The position numbers and the translations under genes are program-made. This document shows positions 1-8,644 of a stretch of 43,855 nucleotides of DNA, in pieces. Within the stretch, counting starts at the first letter, position 1; the number at the start of each line of letters is the position of its first letter. The notes under the pieces are model-generated. The model was not told the DNA's origin, ran no database searches, and saw only the letters and a program-made list of their open reading frames with translations. The stretch is from an uncultured Bacteroides sp. GTDB taxonomy: Bacteria > Bacteroidota > Bacteroidia > Bacteroidales > Bacteroidaceae. The stretch covers positions 1 through 43,855 of the forward strand of contig NZ_CANRPM010000020.1 in NCBI RefSeq assembly GCF_947632445.1, in the 5' to 3' direction.

Positions 1-36
1 TGTGCGCTTAACGTACTTTGTTTCTGTCTTTTCCAT
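1..36 (-). CDS. Transposase N-terminus (partial)
   Basis: Only 12 codons are visible: MEKTETKYVKRT. They start at an ATG about 40 bases inside the putative insertion-sequence end and run open to the window edge. The short, lysine-rich, charged start resembles the first ORF of IS3-family transposases common in Bacteroides. That is recognition from memory and cannot be proved from 12 residues. The same 12 codons occur at 43820-43855 in the opposite orientation. Confidence 0.4.
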   Translation of the reverse strand, partial: MEKTETKYVKRT

Positions 37-76
37 AATGTTACTTTTTGTTGTAACGCTATTTCAGGACTAGACA
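1..76 (-). mobile_element. 5' end of an insertion sequence (partial, runs off the window)
   Basis: Bases 1-76 are the exact reverse complement of 43780-43855. Read on the minus strand the segment starts TGTCTAGTCCTG, continues through about 40 bases without a gene, and reaches an ATG at 36-34 that opens a reading frame to the window edge. A terminus beginning TG followed closely by a basic-start ORF suits an insertion sequence, possibly IS3-like. The rest is outside the window, so the family is a guess. The element ends about 44 bases downstream of the ackA stop codon. Confidence 0.6.
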
Positions 77-120
77 TCCGTCAGGATACACCCTCTCTTA
101 ATACGATTCGTATGTTCGAT

Positions 121-1323
121 TTATGCTTCTTTGTTCAAAATAGCCATGGTATCAGAAGCAATCATCAATTCTTCGTCGGTAGGAATTACAACCACTTTAA
201 CTTTTGAGTCATCAGTCGAAATAACCGCTTCTTCGCCACGTACCTTGTTCTTCTCGGCATCCAGCTTCACACCCATATATTCCAAGCCGGAGCAAGCGCC
301 CCAACGGGCTGAAGACTGATTTTCGCCTACGCCTCCTGTAAAGACGATAATGTCCACGCCACCCAAAGCAGCGGCATAAGCACCGATATATTTCTTGATG
401 CGGTAGAAATACATGTTCTCTGCCAGAACGGCTCTCGGATCGCCTGCTATTACCGCCTTTTCCAAGTCACGCATATCGCTCGACTTACCGAAAACACCCA
501 TCACGCCACTCTTCTTGTTGAGCAGATTGGACACACCGGCTGCATCCAGATGTTCCTTTTCCATAATGAATGTTACGGCCCCGCCATCAATGTCGCCGCT
601 ACGGGTACCCATCATCAGGCCTTCCAGCGGAGTAAGTCCCATACTGGTATCTACACACTTGCCATCCTTGATTGCCGAAATAGATCCCCCATTGCCGATG
701 TGGCAGGTGATGATTTTTGTACCTTCCGGTTGTATGCCCAAATATTCGCATACACGCTTTGACACATAGCGATGAGAAGTTCCGTGGAAACCGTAGCGAC
801 GTACACCATACTTCTCATAGAGTTCATAAGGAATGGCATACATGTAAGCATAGTCGGGCATTGTTTGGTGAAAGGCTGTATCGAACACTCCGATTTGAGG
901 CACGTTCGGCAGGATAGCATCAATCGCATAAACACCTTTCAGATTAGCCGGATTGTGTAATGGAGCCAAGTCGTTGCAAGCACTAAAGGCATCGAGCACT
1001 TCTTGGGTCAGCAGAACAGATTTACTGAACTTCTCGCCTCCGTGTACCATACGATGGCCAACAGCATTGATTTCATCCAACGACTTGATGGCACCGTATT
1101 CGGAAGAGGTAAGTGTGTTCAGAATAAACTCCACGCCTACCGTGTGTTCTGGAATGTCTTTTTCCAGCATTTTCTTTTCACCATTCGGTAAAGTCAATTT
1201 CAGAAATGAACCAGGCAAACCTATCTTCTCGATGCCACCCTGTGCAATGACAGCGTTGTGGTCCATATCAAACAATTTATATTTGATCGACGAACTACCG
1301 CAGTTGAGAACTAAAACTTTCAT
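121..1323 (-). CDS. ackA: Acetate kinase
   Basis: Cytoplasmic enzyme that transfers phosphate from acetyl phosphate to ADP, giving acetate and ATP, the last step of the Pta-AckA overflow and fermentation route. The 400-residue length is normal for the family. It begins MKVLVLNCGSSSIKYKLFD, the typical phosphate-binding start of the ASKHA fold. It also has the GHRMVHGG segment, the FDTAFHQTMP motif and the HIGNGGS loop. It lies 25 bases downstream of pta on the same strand, so the two are probably cotranscribed from the promoter upstream of pta. A putative insertion sequence ends shortly after its stop codon. Confidence 0.97.
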   Translation of the reverse strand: MKVLVLNCGSSSIKYKLFDMDHNAVIAQGGIEKIGLPGSFLKLTLPNGEKKMLEKDIPEHTVGVEFILNTLTSSEYGAIKSLDEINAVGHRMVHGGEKFSKSVLLTQEVLDAFSACNDLAPLHNPANLKGVYAIDAILPNVPQIGVFDTAFHQTMPDYAYMYAIPYELYEKYGVRRYGFHGTSHRYVSKRVCEYLGIQPEGTKIITCHIGNGGSISAIKDGKCVDTSMGLTPLEGLMMGTRSGDIDGGAVTFIMEKEHLDAAGVSNLLNKKSGVMGVFGKSSDMRDLEKAVIAGDPRAVLAENMYFYRIKKYIGAYAAALGGVDIIVFTGGVGENQSSARWGACSGLEYMGVKLDAEKNKVRGEEAVISTDDSKVKVVVIPTDEELMIASDTMAILNKEA

Positions 1324-1348
1324 AATCTTACTGTCTGTTTAAGGTTAA

Positions 1349-2365
1349 TCATTTATTGGCTTTCGCTGCAATAGCCTGATTGGCTGTAATGGCAATCATA
1401 CGGTAAACGTCTTCGATGGAACATCCACGTGACAAGTCGTTCACCGGACGGGCAATACCCTGAAGAATAGGGCCTACAGCATCGGCATGTCCCAAGCGCT
1501 GTACCAGTTTATAGGAAATGTTACCAACTTCAAGGCTCGGCACAACCAATACGTTGGCATGTCCGGCAATGGATGAACCGGGAGCCTTGCTGGCACCTAC
1601 TTTGGGAACCAAAGCGGCATCAGCCTGCAATTCACCGTCAATAGCAATGTCAGGAGCTATTTCCTTAGCAATCTTCAAAGCCTCAACGACTTTATCTACC
1701 ACTTCATGTTTAGCCGAACCCTTCGTTGAGAAACTCAACAAAGCAACTTTCGGGTCAAGACCGGCAACAGCACGTGCAGTACGTGCCGTACATATAGCAA
1801 TCTGAGCTAATTGTGAAGCATCGGGTACCGGCGTTACAGCTACATCACCCATTACCAGAATACCATTCTTACCATACTCAGGTGCATGAGTCAGCAGCAA
1901 CATAGCACCGGATACGCATGTAATGCCCGGAACTGTCTTAATGATCTGCAAAGCAGGACGCAACACGTCGCCTGTCGTATTACGAGCACCCGCCAACTGG
2001 CCGTCAGCATCGCCATTCTTAATGATAAGGCACCCTAAATAGAGCGGATCGAGTACCAGTTTACGTGCTTCTTCAATGGTCATGCCTTTCTTCTTACGCA
2101 ACTCGAACAACAGTTGGGCATACTCTTCCTGTTTCGGATGATTGGCAGGATCAATGATAGTAGCTTTACAAATATTGCCTAATCCCCATTCTTTGGCACA
2201 AGCATGAATTTCATCAGGATTACCCAACAGAATCAGGTCAGCAATTCCGTCTGTCAAAATTTGATTAGCGGCTTTTAAAGTACGTTCTTCAGTACCTTCG
2301 GGAAGGACAATGCGTTGTCGATCAGCCTTCGCGCGTTCAAGAATTTCATTAATTAATCTTTGCAT
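1349..2365 (-). CDS. pta: Phosphate acetyltransferase
   Basis: Interconverts acetyl-CoA and acetyl phosphate, feeding ackA just downstream. The protein is the short, single-domain form (338 residues, PTA_PTB fold) without the long N-terminal regulatory domains of enterobacterial Pta. Visible family segments include VLPEGTEERTLKAA near the N-terminus and AGARNTTGDVLRPAL in the middle. The frame stays open for 29 codons upstream, but that part has no family likeness and contains the promoter, so the ATG at 2365 (MQRLINEILERA) is chosen. First gene of a pta-ackA operon. Confidence 0.96.
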   Translation of the reverse strand: MQRLINEILERAKADRQRIVLPEGTEERTLKAANQILTDGIADLILLGNPDEIHACAKEWGLGNICKATIIDPANHPKQEEYAQLLFELRKKKGMTIEEARKLVLDPLYLGCLIIKNGDADGQLAGARNTTGDVLRPALQIIKTVPGITCVSGAMLLLTHAPEYGKNGILVMGDVAVTPVPDASQLAQIAICTARTARAVAGLDPKVALLSFSTKGSAKHEVVDKVVEALKIAKEIAPDIAIDGELQADAALVPKVGASKAPGSSIAGHANVLVVPSLEVGNISYKLVQRLGHADAVGPILQGIARPVNDLSRGCSIEDVYRMIAITANQAIAAKANK

Positions 2366-2416
2366 GATATATTTAAGATTATGGATTAATAGTCGGTAAA
2401 ACAAGTTTATCACACT

Positions 2417-2425
2417 GCAAAAATA
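2417..2425 (-). promoter_or_regulatory. Promoter -7 element for pta-ackA
   Basis: On the minus strand these bases read TATTTTTGC, a full match to the Bacteroidetes -7 consensus TAnnTTTG. It sits about 50 bases upstream of the pta start. The -33 region overlaps a perfect palindrome at 2433-2452. Confidence 0.6.
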
Positions 2426-2432
2426 CACAAAT

Positions 2433-2452
2433 TTGCAATATACATATTGCAA
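2433..2452. promoter_or_regulatory. Operator-like 20-bp palindrome upstream of pta
   Basis: The arms TTGCAATAT and ATATTGCAA are perfect reverse complements separated by AC. The palindrome lies directly upstream of the pta -7 element, where the -33 contact would fall, so a dimeric regulator bound here could control pta-ackA. The symmetry is seen; the regulator is unknown. The half site TTGCA loosely recalls the Crp/Fnr family. Confidence 0.4.
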
Positions 2453-2584
2453 TCCTGAGAATATTTGTCAATGGAAATATATTTATTATAATATTTAACA
2501 CTACAATCCTTTCCGATGCCTTGTACCCTTAAACCGGACAGAAGAAAATTCGACAGATGAAGTACACTCTATAAACAGAATGAC

Positions 2585-2593
2585 TACCTTTGC
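2585..2593 (+). promoter_or_regulatory. Promoter -7 element for lrgAB
   Basis: TACCTTTGC matches the TAnnTTTG consensus and lies about 45 bases upstream of the lrgA start. The bases around it (GACTACCTTTGCATCCG) recur exactly in front of murF at 8642-8658. No convincing -33 TTTG was seen. Confidence 0.55.
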
Positions 2594-2635
2594 ATCCGTT
2601 TTTAATGGAGTAACTAAGGTATTAGTTTTTTAATT

Positions 2636-2974
2636 ATGATTCGTCAATGTGCCATTCTTTTCGGATGTTTGGCTTTAGGTGAACTGATTGTCTGGTTAAC
2701 AGGTATCAAACTTCCATCAAGTATCATCGGCATGCTGTTACTTACCCTATTCCTCAAGTTAGGTTGGATTAAATTACATTGGATACAAGGTATGTCCGAC
2801 TTTCTGGTTGCCAATCTTGGTTTCTTCTTCGTGCCGCCCGGTGTGGCACTGATGCTGTACTTCAACGTCATCGCGACTGAACTCTGGCCCATTGTCACCG
2901 CCTCACTCGTCAGTACCCTATTGGTAATAGTAGTCACGGGATGGGTACATCAATTAACACGTAAAATCAAATGA
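2636..2974 (+). CDS. lrgA: CidA/LrgA family membrane protein
   Basis: Small inner-membrane protein of 112 residues with about four hydrophobic segments, the normal size of the CidA/LrgA holin-like family. Recognisable parts are the KLPSSIIGMLLL segment and the FFFVPPGVALM segment typical of LrgA. In other bacteria these proteins act with LrgB in control of murein hydrolase activity, programmed lysis, or pyruvate and by-product transport. The stop codon overlaps the start of the next gene (ATGA at 2971-2974), which implies translational coupling. It is divergent from pta-ackA across a shared regulatory region; the acetate/pyruvate link is suggestive only. Confidence 0.9.
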   Translation: MIRQCAILFGCLALGELIVWLTGIKLPSSIIGMLLLTLFLKLGWIKLHWIQGMSDFLVANLGFFFVPPGVALMLYFNVIATELWPIVTASLVSTLLVIVVTGWVHQLTRKIK

Positions 2975-3666
2975 ATTTCTTAGAAAACGAATTTTTCTTG
3001 CTGGCTGTCACATTCGGTATCTTTTTCTTCGCCAAGATGTTGCAGAAAAAGACAGGCATCATGTTGCTCAACCCTATATTGCTAACCATTGCCCTGCTTA
3101 TCCTGTTCCTGAAAAAGGCAGGCATCAGCTATGAGACCTATAACCAAGGCGGACATCTCATTGAGTTTTGGTTGAAACCTGCCGTTGTTGCTTTAGGAGT
3201 TCCTCTCTATCTACAATTAGAGACTATCAAAAAACAACTACTACCTATCCTATTATCCCAGCTGGCCGGCTGCATCGTGGGTGTAGTATCTGTCGTATTA
3301 ATTGCCAAATGGATGGGAGCTTCCGATGAAATCATTTATTCATTGGCCCCCAAATCTGTCACTACTCCCATTGCTATGGAGGTAACCAAATCGCTGGGCG
3401 GCATCCCTTCGCTTACGGCTGCCGTAGTAGTCTGTGTCGGTTTGCTGGGAGGAATATTAGGTTTTAAAACCATGCGACTGACTCATATCGAGAGTCCAAT
3501 GGCACAAGGATTGTCTATGGGAACAGCCGCTCATGCCGTCGGTACCTCAACAGCGATGGAAGTCAGCCGAAAATATGGTGCTTTCGCCAGTTTAGGACTG
3601 ACCTTAAACGGCATCTTTACCGCACTATTTACTCCTACAATTTTAAGGCTTTTGGGATTGCTTTAG
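2971..3666 (+). CDS. lrgB: LrgB family membrane protein
   Basis: Multi-spanning inner-membrane protein of 231 residues, the usual LrgB/CidB length. Characteristic segments are SLAPKSVTTPIAMEV and, near the C-terminus, GTAAHAVGTSTAMEV, both conserved in the family. It overlaps lrgA by four bases and forms a two-gene operon with it. It is the partner subunit of the LrgA holin-like protein, with a proposed role in murein hydrolase export control or small organic acid transport. Confidence 0.93.
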   Translation: MNFLENEFFLLAVTFGIFFFAKMLQKKTGIMLLNPILLTIALLILFLKKAGISYETYNQGGHLIEFWLKPAVVALGVPLYLQLETIKKQLLPILLSQLAGCIVGVVSVVLIAKWMGASDEIIYSLAPKSVTTPIAMEVTKSLGGIPSLTAAVVVCVGLLGGILGFKTMRLTHIESPMAQGLSMGTAAHAVGTSTAMEVSRKYGAFASLGLTLNGIFTALFTPTILRLLGLL

Positions 3667-3725
3667 CAAAATCTTTCTATCTTTGTCATTCTAAAAACAA
3701 GCTCCCTTACAACAAACAGACGGTT

Positions 3726-4643
3726 ATGATTGACTTTAAAAATCTCACTCCCAAAGATAAAGAAGTAATAACCTCCTTTACACAACACAGTTTAAGAAGG
3801 AACTGTGATCTGTCATTTTCGAATCTATGCAGCTGGCGTTTTCTCTACAATACTCAGTTTGCTGTTCTGAATGGTTATCTGATACTGAAGTTCTGGGCTG
3901 AAGGCGAATTGGTTTACATGATGCCTATCGGACAAGGCAACTTAGGAGAAGTATTGGGAGCTATGATACAAGACGCTCACGAAGAAAAGGCTCCTTTCTG
4001 CTTGTTAGGTATCTGCACAGATATGTGTGAAGACCTGGAAGCTTTAATGCCCGGCCGCTTCCAGTTTACAGCCGATCGCGATTATGCCGACTATTTGTAT
4101 CTGCGTACAGACTTGGCGACATTAGCAGGAAAGAAATTCCAACCCAAGCGCAACCATGTGAATAAGTTCAAGCGGACGTATTCCAACTACGAATATACTC
4201 CTATCACTCCCGATCGCATCCAAGAATGCCTTGAACTGGAAGCCGAATGGTGCAAGGCCAACGACTGCGACCAACACGAAGGAACGGGTAACGAACGACG
4301 GGCACTGGTCTACGCTCTTCATCACTTTGAGGAACTGGGCCTGATGGGAGGTATTCTGCACGTAGACGGACGCATTGTAGCTTTCACATTTGGCATGCCC
4401 ATCAACCAAGATACCTTCGGCGTACATGTAGAAAAGGCAGATACCCGTATTGAAGGCTCATACGCCATGATCAATTATGAGTTTGCAAATCGCATCCCCG
4501 AACAATACGTCTACATCAATCGCGAAGAAGATTTAGGCATCGAGGGATTGCGCAAGGCCAAATTATCTTATCAGCCTGCCATTATTTTGGAAAAATACAC
4601 CGCCTGTCTGCGCGACGAACCTGTAGAACCTATAAAATGGTAA
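3726..4643 (+). CDS. DUF2156 (GNAT-like) protein
   Basis: A 305-residue soluble protein that looks like the DUF2156 family, related to the acyltransferase half of lysyl-phosphatidylglycerol synthases. Evidence is the overall pattern: an N-terminal half with the SFSNLCSWRFLYNTQ segment and a C-terminal half with GGILHVDGRIVAFTFG, followed by VHVEKADTRIEGSYAMINYEF and YINREEDLGIEGLRKAK, all GNAT-fold features. No membrane segments, so it is not a full MprF. The acceptor substrate is unknown. It is 10 bases upstream of another acyltransferase gene and likely cotranscribed with it. Confidence 0.75.
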   Translation: MIDFKNLTPKDKEVITSFTQHSLRRNCDLSFSNLCSWRFLYNTQFAVLNGYLILKFWAEGELVYMMPIGQGNLGEVLGAMIQDAHEEKAPFCLLGICTDMCEDLEALMPGRFQFTADRDYADYLYLRTDLATLAGKKFQPKRNHVNKFKRTYSNYEYTPITPDRIQECLELEAEWCKANDCDQHEGTGNERRALVYALHHFEELGLMGGILHVDGRIVAFTFGMPINQDTFGVHVEKADTRIEGSYAMINYEFANRIPEQYVYINREEDLGIEGLRKAKLSYQPAIILEKYTACLRDEPVEPIKW

Positions 4644-4653
4644 ACATAACATC

Positions 4654-5679
4654 ATGAAAGAGAAAGTCAGACAATTATGGGAACAATGCTTCCATGACAG
4701 TCCCGCCTTCACCGACTTGTATTTTCGGATGAGATACAGCAACGAGGCTAATATCGCCATTCAAAGCGGAGAATCTGTCATTGCAGCTTTACAAATGCTC
4801 CCTTATCCCATGACTTTCTGTGGAAAAACAATAAAAACCTCCTACATATCGGGGGCATGCACCCATCCTGATTTCCGGGGCAAAGGCGTCATGCGCGAAC
4901 TGCTGGCCGAGTCTTTTGGACGAATGTACACCCAAGGTGTACTGCTGTCCACACTCATCCCAGCCGAGTCGGGGCTCTTCGATTACTATACGTGCAGCGG
5001 ATATGCCCCGGTCTTCAATCTACAGACAAATCTCTTCACGAAAGACACCGATTTCGTCCCGACGCCCGACTGCCAAATTTCGATTACGGAAAATTTCACC
5101 CCGCAACTCTATACCTGCTTCGAACAAAAGATGCTGCGACGCCCTTGCTGCATCCAGCACACGGCAGAAGACTTCAAAGTGATCTTAGCTGACCTGCGAT
5201 TGAGCGGCGGTCACATCTATCTTCTGCATTCAATGCGACAGTACGATGCCACGGCTATGGCTTTTGTTTATCCCGACGGGCAAGGTGGTCTACAGATAGG
5301 CGAACTGCTGTCTGATTCGGAAGAAGGGACTCACCTTCTGCTTCAGCATATTTGCCAAATGAACGGACAGACCTGCCTACGTCTACTCTGTCCTGTTTCC
5401 GAAAAAGAGAAAGAAGAAAAGCTGGGTATGGCCCGTATCATTGACGTCCATGCTGTCCTTCAACTTTTCGCTACCGCTCATCCGAACGTCGAATGGAATC
5501 TTACAATTACAGATGAACAGCTCGATATAAACAATGGTTACTACTACCTGAACAACGGACACTGTATGAAAAGTGCCAAACGATTGTCGGGAAGCCATCT
5601 GTCACTTACTATTTCCGAACTCACCACAAAGATATTGGCTCCCCAGCACCCCTATATGAGCCTGATGCTTAACGAATGA
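4654..5679 (+). CDS. GNAT family N-acetyltransferase, Eis-like
   Basis: A 341-residue protein whose N-terminal half carries a GNAT acetyl-CoA binding pattern: ISGACTHPDFRGKGVMRELL at about residues 66-85 contains the R-G-x-G-V/M motif A. The rest has the two-GNAT-plus-tail size of the Eis/YokD-like group, though the C-terminal part is too divergent to assign by eye. Likely acetylates a small amine or protein; the substrate is unknown. It is downstream of the DUF2156 gene and convergent with cdaA, whose stop codon is 25 bases away. Confidence 0.8.
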   Translation: MKEKVRQLWEQCFHDSPAFTDLYFRMRYSNEANIAIQSGESVIAALQMLPYPMTFCGKTIKTSYISGACTHPDFRGKGVMRELLAESFGRMYTQGVLLSTLIPAESGLFDYYTCSGYAPVFNLQTNLFTKDTDFVPTPDCQISITENFTPQLYTCFEQKMLRRPCCIQHTAEDFKVILADLRLSGGHIYLLHSMRQYDATAMAFVYPDGQGGLQIGELLSDSEEGTHLLLQHICQMNGQTCLRLLCPVSEKEKEEKLGMARIIDVHAVLQLFATAHPNVEWNLTITDEQLDINNGYYYLNNGHCMKSAKRLSGSHLSLTISELTTKILAPQHPYMSLMLNE

Positions 5680-5704
5680 AAAAAAGGAAAATATCGGCCC
5701 TTTC

Positions 5705-6469
5705 TCAATTATTAACGGTCAACAAACGCTCCAATTCCTCGGCATTGAGCCGCAGATGAAACTGACCTTTATGAGCCACCGAAATAGATCCCGTTTCTTC
5801 AGACACAATGATAGCATGGGCATCGGATACCTGAGAGATGCCCATCGCTGCCCGATGGCGTAGTCCAAGCTCCTTGGGAATGTCTAAATTATGAGACACG
5901 GGCAGAATGCAGCCTGCCGCCTTGATACGCTGTTTGCTAATAACCATCGCTCCATCATGTAGGGGGCTGTTCTTAAAAAAGATGTTCTCGATGAGCCGTT
6001 GGTTGATATTGGCATCTATCACATCACCCGTGCGCACCACGTCATCCAAAGGCATGTCGTGCTCAATGACAATCAATGCACCTACTTTTTGCTTCCCCAT
6101 ACTGATACAAGCCATCACGATAGGCATAATGTCCTCGTGCTCCATGCCATCTTTCTTGTTACCTGTGAAGAAGCGCACCAGTGCACTGGCATGATGGTGC
6201 GAGCCGAGCGTCACGAGAAAGCGGCGGATCTCCTCCTGAAAGAGAACAATCAAGGCCAGTACTCCCACGCTGACCAACTTGTCAAATATGGATCCGAGCA
6301 GCTTCATTTCGAGCACCTGCGACACCACCAACCATAGCAGGATGAACACCAAGATACCCGTAAAGATATTGATAGAGCCCGATACCTTCATCAGCTTATA
6401 GCTGTAGTACAGCAGGAAAGCCACCGACAAGATGTCTATAAAGTCTTTTATGCCAAATTCGAAAAACAC
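5705..6469 (-). CDS. cdaA: Diadenylate cyclase, CdaA type
   Basis: Membrane-bound enzyme that joins two ATP into cyclic di-AMP, a second messenger for osmolyte balance and cell-wall homeostasis. The 254 residues start with about three membrane helices (residues 9-80), followed by a DAC/DisA_N catalytic domain. The active-site signatures are both present: NSPLHDGAMVI (DGA motif) and GLRHRAAMGIS (RHR motif). It lies 35 bases downstream of folP on the same strand and probably shares its promoter. The folP-cdaA pairing is common in Bacteroidales. Confidence 0.95.
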   Translation of the reverse strand: MFFEFGIKDFIDILSVAFLLYYSYKLMKVSGSINIFTGILVFILLWLVVSQVLEMKLLGSIFDKLVSVGVLALIVLFQEEIRRFLVTLGSHHHASALVRFFTGNKKDGMEHEDIMPIVMACISMGKQKVGALIVIEHDMPLDDVVRTGDVIDANINQRLIENIFFKNSPLHDGAMVISKQRIKAAGCILPVSHNLDIPKELGLRHRAAMGISQVSDAHAIIVSEETGSISVAHKGQFHLRLNAEELERLLTVNN

Positions 6470-6504
6470 AATCTATACGATATAATGATGATAAAAACTA
6501 TATT

Positions 6505-7365
6505 CTAATCGTCAATCGCCGCCTTTTTCATCGCTTCCACAATCTTCACCGCCTCTACGGCCTGGCGTACATCGTGGACACGCAGGATGTCGGCGCCCTT
6601 CATCAAAGCCAGCGCGTGGAGTACAGTGGTGCCATTCAAGGACTCTTGAGGCGTCGTATCCAGCAGGCGGTAGATCATCGACTTGCGCGATACACCCACC
6701 AACAGGGGTAGTTTGAAGAGGCGGAATTCCTCCAAATGGGCCATCAACCGATAGTTATGCTCCAGTGTCTTGCCGAAACCGAAACCGGGATCGAGCACAA
6801 TATCCTTCACACCTAAGTCGCGTAATTGCTGCACTTTGCGGGCAAAGTACAGGAAAATCTCGCGCAACAGGTTGTCGTAGTGGGGATGCTGCTGCATGTT
6901 TTGGGGTGTACCCTGCATGTGCATCATAACATAAGGCACATTCAACTCGGCCACTGTGCGAAACATATCGGTATCCATTTCGCCCGCCGCAATATCGTTG
7001 ATGATGGCCACGCCATACTCTTCGACACACATCCGCGCCACGTCTGCCCGAAAAGTATCGACCGACACGACGGCATCGGGAGCGGTACGGCGCAGCACTT
7101 CCAGCCCCCGGCGCAGACGATTTATTTCCTCCTCGGCCGGCACATGGTCAGCATTGGGACGCGAAGAATAGGCGCCTACATCAATGATAGCCGCTCCTTC
7201 ATCCAAAATCTGTTGTACGCGGGTTTCTATCTCTTTCTCCGTCTGCATGCGGCTCCCGCTGTAAAAGGAGTCGGGCGTCACATTCAGGATCCCCATCACG
7301 CAGGGCGTCGAAAGGTCGAGCAGCCGGCCGTTGACATTCAAGTATTTCGATTGTTCCTCGTTCAT
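6505..7365 (-). CDS. folP: Dihydropteroate synthase
   Basis: Condenses p-aminobenzoate with dihydropterin pyrophosphate in folate synthesis; the sulfonamide target. Normal 286 residues with the TIM-barrel signatures MGILNVTPDSFYSGS near residue 24, VDVGAYSSRP-like IIDVGAYSSRPNA, VSVDTFRADVA, IINDIAAGEMD, LDPGFGFGKTLEHN and LLVGVSRKSMI. The start MNEEQSKYLNVNGR sits about 30 bases downstream of a good -7 element. First gene of a folP-cdaA operon. Confidence 0.97.
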   Translation of the reverse strand: MNEEQSKYLNVNGRLLDLSTPCVMGILNVTPDSFYSGSRMQTEKEIETRVQQILDEGAAIIDVGAYSSRPNADHVPAEEEINRLRRGLEVLRRTAPDAVVSVDTFRADVARMCVEEYGVAIINDIAAGEMDTDMFRTVAELNVPYVMMHMQGTPQNMQQHPHYDNLLREIFLYFARKVQQLRDLGVKDIVLDPGFGFGKTLEHNYRLMAHLEEFRLFKLPLLVGVSRKSMIYRLLDTTPQESLNGTTVLHALALMKGADILRVHDVRQAVEAVKIVEAMKKAAIDD

Positions 7366-7395
7366 GGAAATCTCGTCTTTCTACAATTAATTCCT

Positions 7396-7404
7396 GCAAA
7401 TGTA
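7396..7404 (-). promoter_or_regulatory. Promoter -7 element for folP-cdaA
   Basis: Minus strand reads TACATTTGC, a match to TAnnTTTG, about 30 bases upstream of the folP start codon. A TTTG lies upstream at a spacing slightly shorter than the usual 19-21 bases. Confidence 0.6.
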
Positions 7405-7492
7405 AACAAAAAGAAAGGCACAAACGAACAATCGGCTCATTTATTTTCGGTTTCCCTCTTCCCGTTCCATTAAAATCTCTTCCTCCAAGATG

Positions 7493-7570
7493 AAGCACCG
7501 TTTTAAAGGTAGTAAAGCAATGCTTTACGACCGGGAAAGCACCGCTTTAAAAAGTGAAAAGCATGGCTAC
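7493..7570. repeat. Tandem array of 22-bp units (AAGCACCG family)
   Basis: Four units begin at 7493, 7515, 7537 and 7559, exactly 22 bases apart: AAGCACCGTTTT, AAGCAATGCTTT, AAGCACCGCTTT and AAGCATGGCTAC, each followed by a less conserved tail. Three cores are near-palindromic (AAGC...GCTT). The same core and spacing recur at 16488-16575. Function unknown; it lies between the mscS stop and the folP promoter. Confidence 0.6.
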
Positions 7571-7581
7571 CCCTATACACA

Positions 7582-7628
7582 GGCGCGGAGCATGCGGATA
7601 GATAATCACCATCCGAACACTCCGCGCC
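7582..7628. other. Large hairpin downstream of the mscS-type gene
   Basis: Stem GGCGCGGAG (7582-7590) pairs with CTCCGCGCC (7620-7628), and an inner stem CGGAT (7595-7599) pairs with ATCCG (7611-7615). It lies about 25 bases after the stop of the minus-strand channel gene. It is strong enough to stop or stabilise its transcript, but there is no T run after it, so an intrinsic terminator is not certain. Confidence 0.4.
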
Positions 7629-7652
7629 CCACACAGATGTAACAATCTCAGT

Positions 7653-8498
7653 TTAATTCTTTGCCTGATGTACCGTGAGTTGTGGGATGGGGAAGTCGAT
7701 ACCTTCCTTGTTGAAGGTGTCGTAGACAAGCTCGTTCATCGCGAACATGACATCCCAATAGTTTTCCGCCTTCGTCCAGACACGGACTATAATGTCCACA
7801 CTGCCGGTATTCAGAGTCTTAAGGGCAATCATCGGCGCAGGTGTAGTCAGGATACGCGAATCGGCATCAATGATACGCTGGAGGACGGCACGCACTTTCT
7901 CTACATCTTCACCATACTTCACGCTGAAAACCCACTCCAGACGGCGTGTCTCTTGCTTGTTGTAGTTGGTCACAGCATTGCTGCTGAGCGAACCGTTAGG
8001 GATATAAATCATCAGATTATCCGCGGTGACAATCAACGTATGGAAAATCTGGATTTCCTTGACTGTACCGCTTCCGCCGGGAGCGTCGATGTAATCGCCC
8101 ACCTTGAAGGGCTTGAATACAAGGATAATCAATCCGCCTGCAAAGTTGGACAGGTTGCCCGACAGAGCCATACCGATGGCGACACCGGCGGAAGCCAGCA
8201 GAGCGGCAAAGCTGGTAGTCTCGACTCCCAGTTTGCTGATGATGGCAAAGGCCAGTATAAGGTTCAATACAATCTTCAAAAGGCTGCCCAAGAAGGTCTG
8301 CACACTGATTTCCATCTTGCGCTTCACCATTATGGAAGTAATGAAACGCATGATGTATTTGATAATGAAACGGCCGACAATATAGATAACCAAAGCGGCC
8401 AGCAGACTCTTGCCCAATTCGATGCCATAGGTCAGCAGGCGATCCAGCAAACTCTCCACGTTGATGACAGACGCGGCACTCAATAATGAAAACATCAT
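7653..8498 (-). CDS. Small mechanosensitive ion channel (MscS family)
   Basis: Inner-membrane tension-gated channel that releases solutes during osmotic downshift. The 281-residue length matches the minimal MscS form. Three hydrophobic segments lie in residues 17-110. The pore helix pattern is clear in the alanine/glycine-rich stretch FAALLASAGVAIGMALSGNL, followed by FAGGLIILVFKPFKVGDYI and the beta-domain motif GTVKEIQIFHT. The C-terminal cytoplasmic domain ends FPIPQLTVH. Divergent from murF. The tail ends with LTVHQAKN. Confidence 0.93.
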   Translation of the reverse strand: MMFSLLSAASVINVESLLDRLLTYGIELGKSLLAALVIYIVGRFIIKYIMRFITSIMVKRKMEISVQTFLGSLLKIVLNLILAFAIISKLGVETTSFAALLASAGVAIGMALSGNLSNFAGGLIILVFKPFKVGDYIDAPGGSGTVKEIQIFHTLIVTADNLMIYIPNGSLSSNAVTNYNKQETRRLEWVFSVKYGEDVEKVRAVLQRIIDADSRILTTPAPMIALKTLNTGSVDIIVRVWTKAENYWDVMFAMNELVYDTFNKEGIDFPIPQLTVHQAKN

Positions 8499-8644
8499 AC
8501 TTTACAATTTTATTTAGTTTAACTTTAAAATAATATTTCCAAAATACAGGGCGAATATACGGAAAAAACAAATATGTACACAAAAAAAGGGAAAAATGTT
8601 TGCGACTAACATTTTCTTTTCTTTCCCAATTCTCAATTAAAGAC

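Noticed and set aside
7493..7570. CRISPR array
   Set aside because: The units are 22 bases, back to back, degenerate, with no unique spacers, and no cas genes are present in the window.
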